Below are positions 60,125 through 64,000 of a stretch of DNA of 64,000 nt, piece by piece. Origin of the DNA: Candidatus Zipacnadum vermilionense (GTDB lineage: Bacteria; Armatimonadota; Zipacnadia; Zipacnadales; Zipacnadaceae); the NCBI GenBank assembly GCA_029821755.1, contig JALGSV010000008.1:1-64000 (forward strand), read 5' to 3'. Below the pieces are notes generated by a model that did not search any database, had not been told where the DNA came from, and saw only the letters and a program-made list of their open reading frames with translations. Each line of letters starts with the position of its first letter. Within the stretch, counting starts at the first letter, position 1. Both the position numbers and the translations under genes were made by a program.

Positions 60125-60886
60125 ATGTTCCGCCAACTGCTAGCGGACATTCGAGCGGCACGGGAGCGGGATCCCGCGGCGCGGACTAACCTGGAGATCC
60201 TGCTGTGCTACAGCGGTCTCCATGCCATCATCTGGCACCGGTTGTACCACCGCCTGTGGCAGTGGAAGCTGCGACTGCTTGCCCGCTGGCTGTCCCAGAT
60301 CGCCAAGTTCTCCACGGGTATCGAGATTCATCCCGGCGCGACCATCGGCCAGGGCTTCTTCATCGACCACGGGGCCGGGACGGTGATCGGCGAGACCGCC
60401 GAAGTCGGCGACGGCTGCACGCTCTTCCACGGCGTGACCCTGGGCGGTACCGGCAAGGAGACCGGCAAGCGCCACCCGACCTTGGAGGATAACGTTACCG
60501 TCGGGGCACACGCGCAAATTCTGGGCTCTATCACCCTCGGTGAGGGCTCGGTCATCGGCGCGGGGGCCGTAGTGCTGGACAATATCCCGTCCTTCTGCAC
60601 AGTGGTGGGGACCAAGGCTTACGTAGTCCGGCGGCGGGGCGAGCGCATCTACGACTTCCGCCATGACCAGGCCATGCGCGCCGAGGACCCAGCCATCCAG
60701 TGCCTGCTTGACCGCATCCAGCGCATGGAGCAGGAGATGTCTACTCTCCGAGCCCAGTGCGACGTCCGCCACGGCTATGTCCGCGCCTCGAAGCCGCTGC
60801 AGTGCGAGACGGAGGAGACGGGGGGACCGACGGAGGCGGAAGCCGACGCTAGCGGGAGTTTGTCCCGCACCCAGGAAGAAGAGTAG
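60125..60886 (+). CDS. cysE: Serine O-acetyltransferase
   Basis: A 253-residue enzyme forming O-acetylserine for cysteine biosynthesis. N-terminal helices ([20 protein letters not shown]), then a left-handed beta-helix of hexapeptide repeats ([54 protein letters not shown] with the active-site His). The segment [16 protein letters not shown] is diagnostic of CysE. The last 50 residues are a polar, Glu-rich tail of unknown role. No standard ribosome-binding site precedes the ATG; GAGG in the tandem repeat lies about 12 bases away. It follows a clear promoter and a 190-nt leader. Confidence 0.93.
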   Translation: MFRQLLADIRAARERDPAARTNLEILLCYSGLHAIIWHRLYHRLWQWKLRLLARWLSQIAKFSTGIEIHPGATIGQGFFIDHGAGTVIGETAEVGDGCTLFHGVTLGGTGKETGKRHPTLEDNVTVGAHAQILGSITLGEGSVIGAGAVVLDNIPSFCTVVGTKAYVVRRRGERIYDFRHDQAMRAEDPAIQCLLDRIQRMEQEMSTLRAQCDVRHGYVRASKPLQCETEETGGPTEAEADASGSLSRTQEEE

Positions 60887-60891
60887 AGACC

Positions 60892-62505
60892 ATGAAACGT
60901 CCCCGCAGCGGCCGCCGCACCGCGCGTCGCCGCGCCGCAACTATTGCCGGCGTCACCGTGGCCATTGTCGTGCTCCTGCTGGCCGTGGCCGGCCTGGCCG
61001 TGGCTGGGCTAGTTACCAGCTTTGCCCGAGGCGCCCTTATCGCTCGCAACGTCACCGTCGGTGGACTCGCCGTCGGTGGCATGGGCCCCGAGCAGGCCCG
61101 CTCCACGCTCGAGCGCGGGCTCTTGCCGCTCATGCAGCACGAGGTTACCCTCGCCTATCCCGGCGGCGGCTTGAAGTTCACCCGCGAGCAGCTTGGCCTC
61201 TCCTGCGATCTGGAGGCCGCGCTCACCGCCGCTCGTGCCGTGGGCCGCGAACCGGCGCTGTTGAAGCGCGTCGCCACCCACTGGCGCCTGCGCCGCCAGG
61301 GCGTGGACCTCCCCGCCCCGCTCAGCGTGGACCAGACCCGCCTACAAGCCGCTCTAGCGGCTGTCGCCCCCCAGGTGAACCGCGAGCCCCTCGACGCCAA
61401 GATCAGCGTCAACGACAGCAACGTCCTCCAGAAGACCCCCGGCCAGTCCGGCGTGGTCCTCTTGGTTCCAGACACCGCTCAGGCGCTGGCCCGCGACCTG
61501 CAGAACCCGCAGGCCACCGAAGTGGATCTGGTTGTCAAGGAGCAGCCGCCCAACATCAGCGCAGAGGATCTCGCCGGCCTGCAGATGGTCCTGGCGGCCT
61601 ACTCCACGCCCTACCATACCTGGCAGAGAGACCGCACCCACAACATGGCCCTGGCCATCGGTGAGGTCAACGGCACCGTCCTCAAGCCGGGCGAGGAGTT
61701 CTCCCTCAACGAGACCGTGGGAGAGCGTACTGTGGCGGGGGGCTACCGCTCCGCCCCCATCTTCCGCGATGGCAAGGTCGTCCCCGACACCGGCGGCGGT
61801 ATTTGCCAGGTCGCCTCCACCCTGTATAACACCGGCCTACTGGCCAACCTGGACATTCTCCAGCGCGACCACCATTCCCGGCCCGTCTGGTACTGCAAGA
61901 CCGGCCGCGACGCGGCTGTCTACTGGGGCTCCAAGAACCTGCGCTTCCGCAATTCACTCAAGCACACCATCGTCATTCTCGGGGAGGTCCGGGGCGACCG
62001 GCTCTGGTCGGCGGTCGTGGGCCATGCCGAGGACGACTATGACGTGGACCTGACCGTCACCAATCTCTCCACCTGGGGCAGCAACACGAAGACCATCGAG
62101 GACCCCAGCTTGCCCCCCGGCAAGCGCGTGGTGGAGAACCCCGGCTGCGGCGGCGCCCGCGCCACGCTGTGGATGACCGTCTCCCAGAACGGCCGCCAGA
62201 TCAAGAAGGTAAAGCTGCACGACGACTACTACAGCGCGGTAACGCGGGTCGTGCGAGTGGGCAAGGCCGAGCCGGCGGTGCCCGAGCCGGGCGTCCCGAC
62301 GACCGGAGGCGCAGAGGCGGGGACCACGCCTGGTCCGGAACTGGCGCCCGCGCCCGACACCCCGCCGCCAGCGGAAACCAAGCCCCCCCCAGCACCCAGC
62401 CCACCTCACCCGCCACCGGATCGGCCCGCTCACTGCGCACCGAGCTGGCTGTCGTTCACCCCCCGACCCAAGCCGGCCGCCACCGCGGCCTTCCGGGGAG
62501 GTTAG
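60892..62505 (+). CDS. VanW-family exported protein with peptidoglycan-binding domain
   Basis: A 537-residue protein with a basic start, one N-terminal membrane helix (about 17-40), and a PG-binding-4-like region (about 50-200; GGLAVGGMGPEQARSTLERG). The VanW domain (about 240-390) contains FSLNETVGERTVAGGYRSAP, GGGICQVASTLYNTGL and NLRFRNSLKHTIVI. A beta domain and a Pro/Thr-rich tail follow. VanW proteins are found in vancomycin-resistance and other cell-wall clusters; biochemical function is uncertain. The last 40 residues (SPPHPPPDRPAHC onward) have skewed composition and could reflect a late frameshift. Start is five bases after cysE, with a weak AGAG ribosome-binding site. Confidence 0.87.
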   Translation: MKRPRSGRRTARRRAATIAGVTVAIVVLLLAVAGLAVAGLVTSFARGALIARNVTVGGLAVGGMGPEQARSTLERGLLPLMQHEVTLAYPGGGLKFTREQLGLSCDLEAALTAARAVGREPALLKRVATHWRLRRQGVDLPAPLSVDQTRLQAALAAVAPQVNREPLDAKISVNDSNVLQKTPGQSGVVLLVPDTAQALARDLQNPQATEVDLVVKEQPPNISAEDLAGLQMVLAAYSTPYHTWQRDRTHNMALAIGEVNGTVLKPGEEFSLNETVGERTVAGGYRSAPIFRDGKVVPDTGGGICQVASTLYNTGLLANLDILQRDHHSRPVWYCKTGRDAAVYWGSKNLRFRNSLKHTIVILGEVRGDRLWSAVVGHAEDDYDVDLTVTNLSTWGSNTKTIEDPSLPPGKRVVENPGCGGARATLWMTVSQNGRQIKKVKLHDDYYSAVTRVVRVGKAEPAVPEPGVPTTGGAEAGTTPGPELAPAPDTPPPAETKPPPAPSPPHPPPDRPAHCAPSWLSFTPRPKPAATAAFRGG

Positions 62506-62512
62506 TCACCCT

Positions 62513-63469
62513 ATGCCCCCTTGTCTAACCGTTCTGGGCAATATCAACCTGGACTTCTCCATCCAGGTCGCGCGCATCCCGGCCAAGGGAGAAAATGTCG
62601 TCGCCGACGGCTTTGAGCTAATCGCCGGCGGGAAGGGCGCCAATCAGGCGGTGGCCGCCGCGCGCCTGGGCGCCCAGGTCCTGCTCATCGGCTGCCTGGG
62701 CAACGACGCTTACGGTAAGGTCCTGCGCAAGCGCCTGAGCCACGAGGGCGTCAACGTCAAGTGGGTCGAGACCACCGCGGAGGCCGCCACCGGCACCGCC
62801 TTTGTCTTCGTGGGCCAGGCCGACGCGGACAACCGCATCGTCTCGGTCCTAGGCGCCAATCTCAAGTGTAGCCCGCAGCACATCGAGCAAGCCCATCGTG
62901 CCTTCGAGCGCTGCGACTTCTTCCTGACCTCGCTCGGCGTGCCTGAGGACACCGTCAATCGGGCCATGCAGGTAGCGGCCGACTGCAGCGTTCCCGCGTT
63001 CCTGGACCCCTCCCCGCTGGGCAAGAAGTCGCCGCAACTGTGGACCGGCTCCAGCGTGATCACCCCCAACCAGACCGAGGCCTCGCGCCTGGTCAAGGTC
63101 CAGGTCAAGAACTCGGCCACGGCCCTCACCGCCGCCCGCAAGATGGCCACGCGGGGCATTGAGCGCATCGCCATCACCTTGGGCTCCAAGGGCTGCCTGC
63201 TCTTGGACGAGGACGGCGCCCGCCTCATTCCCGGCTTTAACGTCCAGGTGGTCGACCCCACCGGCGCCGGCGACGCCTTCTCGGCTGCCCTGGCGATACG
63301 CCTGGCGGAGGAGGCCTCCTTCGACGAAGCCGCCACCTTCGCTAACGCCACCGGCGCCCTCGCCTGCACCGGCCGCGGCGCGCAGCTCAGCCTACCTACG
63401 CGAGATAAGGTGGAAGCGTTGCTCAAACGCACCCGGCGGGACAAAAAGCTGAAAGTGACGGCGCTATGA
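62513..63469 (+). CDS. rbsK: Ribokinase-family (PfkB) sugar kinase
   Basis: A 318-residue PfkB-family kinase that phosphorylates a sugar with ATP in the cytoplasm. Signatures: N-terminal GNINLDFSIQVARIP, sugar-binding GGKGANQAVAAARLG (PfkB signature 1), LDPSPL, ITPNQTEASRL, and signature 2 with the catalytic Asp, DPTGAGDAFSAAL. GGKGANQA is typical of ribokinase, but the nucleoside-kinase and deoxyribokinase branches share it, so the substrate is not certain. Spacing to VanW is seven bases and GGGGAGG lies 11 bases upstream; it is probably cotranscribed. Confidence 0.9.
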   Translation: MPPCLTVLGNINLDFSIQVARIPAKGENVVADGFELIAGGKGANQAVAAARLGAQVLLIGCLGNDAYGKVLRKRLSHEGVNVKWVETTAEAATGTAFVFVGQADADNRIVSVLGANLKCSPQHIEQAHRAFERCDFFLTSLGVPEDTVNRAMQVAADCSVPAFLDPSPLGKKSPQLWTGSSVITPNQTEASRLVKVQVKNSATALTAARKMATRGIERIAITLGSKGCLLLDEDGARLIPGFNVQVVDPTGAGDAFSAALAIRLAEEASFDEAATFANATGALACTGRGAQLSLPTRDKVEALLKRTRRDKKLKVTAL

Positions 63470-63483
63470 CCTTCTGCGTGGGG

Positions 63484-63504
63484 CGGGCTTTCTAGCCCGT
63501 TCTC
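63484..63504 (+). terminator. Hairpin after the sugar kinase gene
   Basis: CGGGCT-TTCT-AGCCCG followed by TTCT, 15 bases after the stop codon. The stem is short; moderate support. Confidence 0.5.
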
Positions 63505-63551
63505 CCCGATGGCGCCGGCGTTTCCTCCGCTGCTCCCGCCGCAAACCACAA

Positions 63552-63580
63552 CGGCCCCCCGGATCGTGTCCGGAGGGCCG
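63552..63580. terminator. Bidirectional terminator-like hairpin
   Basis: A 12-bp stem with a single mismatch, CGGCCC-C-CCGGA with TCCGG-A-GGGCCG, and a five-base loop. It is followed by CTTCACTTCTCTT on plus and by TTGTGGTTTG on minus, between convergent genes. Confidence 0.65.
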
Positions 63581-63622
63581 CTTCACTTCTCTTGCTCATT
63601 CCCTACTACCGCCCCCCCACCT

Positions 63623-64000
63623 TCACAGCTCCATGTAGTAGGTCACCGAAGGCACCCGCGAGGTGAACCCCGCCTTCTCGTAGGCGGCCCGCGCCGGGGC
63701 GTGGGTAGCGTCCAGACCCGTGCCGACCTGGGCCCAGCGCAAGCCCTGCTCGCGGAAGAGGTCCAGCACCCGTCGGTACAGTCCGGTAGCCACGCCCTGG
63801 CCTTGGGAGTCGGGATCCACTGCGTTGTTGCTGATCTCGCCGGTGCTGTGGTCTCCCCAGATCACGTAGGTCACAAACCCCACCACCCGCCCCTCGCGCT
63901 CCGCGACCAGGCACCATTCGGGCCGTTTCTCACACTGGCCGCCGACCTCCCGAGTCTTCCTCTCCGCCCAATCTTCCCCGCGCAGCACCGCAAACAGTTC
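63623..64000 (-). CDS. GNAT-family N-acetyltransferase, 5' end beyond window
   Basis: The visible 125 residues are the C-terminal part of a Gcn5-related acetyltransferase. CLVAEREGRVVGFVTYVIWG is the beta strand before the acetyl-CoA site, NNAVDPDSQGQGVATGLYRR is motif A with the Q/RxxGxG/A pyrophosphate loop (here QGQGVA), and THAPARAAYEKAGFTS is the C-terminal motif. The frame stays open to the window edge (ELFAVLRGED), so the start lies outside. Substrate is unknown. It converges with the ribokinase gene at a shared terminator. Confidence 0.85.
   Translation of the reverse strand, partial: ELFAVLRGEDWAERKTREVGGQCEKRPEWCLVAEREGRVVGFVTYVIWGDHSTGEISNNAVDPDSQGQGVATGLYRRVLDLFREQGLRWAQVGTGLDATHAPARAAYEKAGFTSRVPSVTYYMEL

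Overview
The window is about 64 kb of GC-rich (roughly 60-65%) bacterial chromosome. The envelope genes (type IV pilus secretin, OprP-like porins, TolB-like propeller) imply a diderm. Class III-signal prepilins with CPxD-type C-terminal regions, very large pilus-associated proteins, a fused shikimate kinase/dehydroquinate synthase, a PG-binding/VanW protein and a heparinase-like enzyme suggest a member of Armatimonadota or a related soil/freshwater phylum. That placement is inference; no rRNA or universal marker is present to settle it. Almost everything from 1 to 44.6 kb lies on the minus strand.

Region 1 (1-9.4 kb, minus) is a tightly packed run reading aroC, aroK-aroB fusion, PASTA membrane protein, ECF sigma factor, anti-sigma factor, secreted protein, birA, TPR/Ig/NodB deacetylase and a further secreted protein cut by the window edge. 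Several joints are 4-bp ATGA overlaps. Region 2 (9.4-16.4 kb) is the pilus alignment complex pilM-pilN-pilO-pilP, then a short secretin-N-domain protein and a PilQ-type secretin, driven by a recognisable promoter in front of pilM and closed by a hairpin after the secretin.

Region 3 (16.6-35.7 kb) runs from the prepilin peptidase through two small prepilins, PilV-like and PilW-like prepilins, a 1092-residue PilX-like protein and two giant secreted proteins (1578 and 1409 residues). I read these as candidate pilus-tip or pilus-anchored adhesins. Region 4 (35.8-40.5 kb) is pilB-pilT-pilC with a near-consensus promoter, a structured leader and an intrinsic terminator. Together regions 2-4 make a complete retractable type IVa-like pilus with unusual low-complexity insertions (collagen-like Gly/Pro in PilN and PilP, Gly-rich in the secretin, acidic/Pro-rich in PilM).

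Region 5 (40.5-44.9 kb) holds a TPR/TolB-like propeller protein, a Gfo/Idh/MocA oxidoreductase, RNase HI, a polytopic membrane protein and a small plus-strand membrane peptide. Region 6 (45-48 kb) has a broken porin gene, an initiator tRNA with its own promoter and terminator, and an intact porin. Region 7 (47.8-58.7 kb, minus) carries an esterase that has lost its nucleophile segment, a heparinase II/III-like protein, a degenerate metallophosphoesterase, a small conserved-looking protein, a GT39-like glycosyltransferase, adenosylhomocysteinase, a secreted protein and an RmlD-like reductase. Region 8 (58.8-63.5 kb, plus) is a site-2 protease with CBS domains, serine acetyltransferase, VanW-family protein and a ribokinase-family sugar kinase. 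An acetyltransferase is cut by the right edge.

Intergenic spaces are rich in short inverted and tandem repeats, including one 14-bp repeat found at two distant gene starts. No insertion sequence, CRISPR array, rRNA or prophage was seen.
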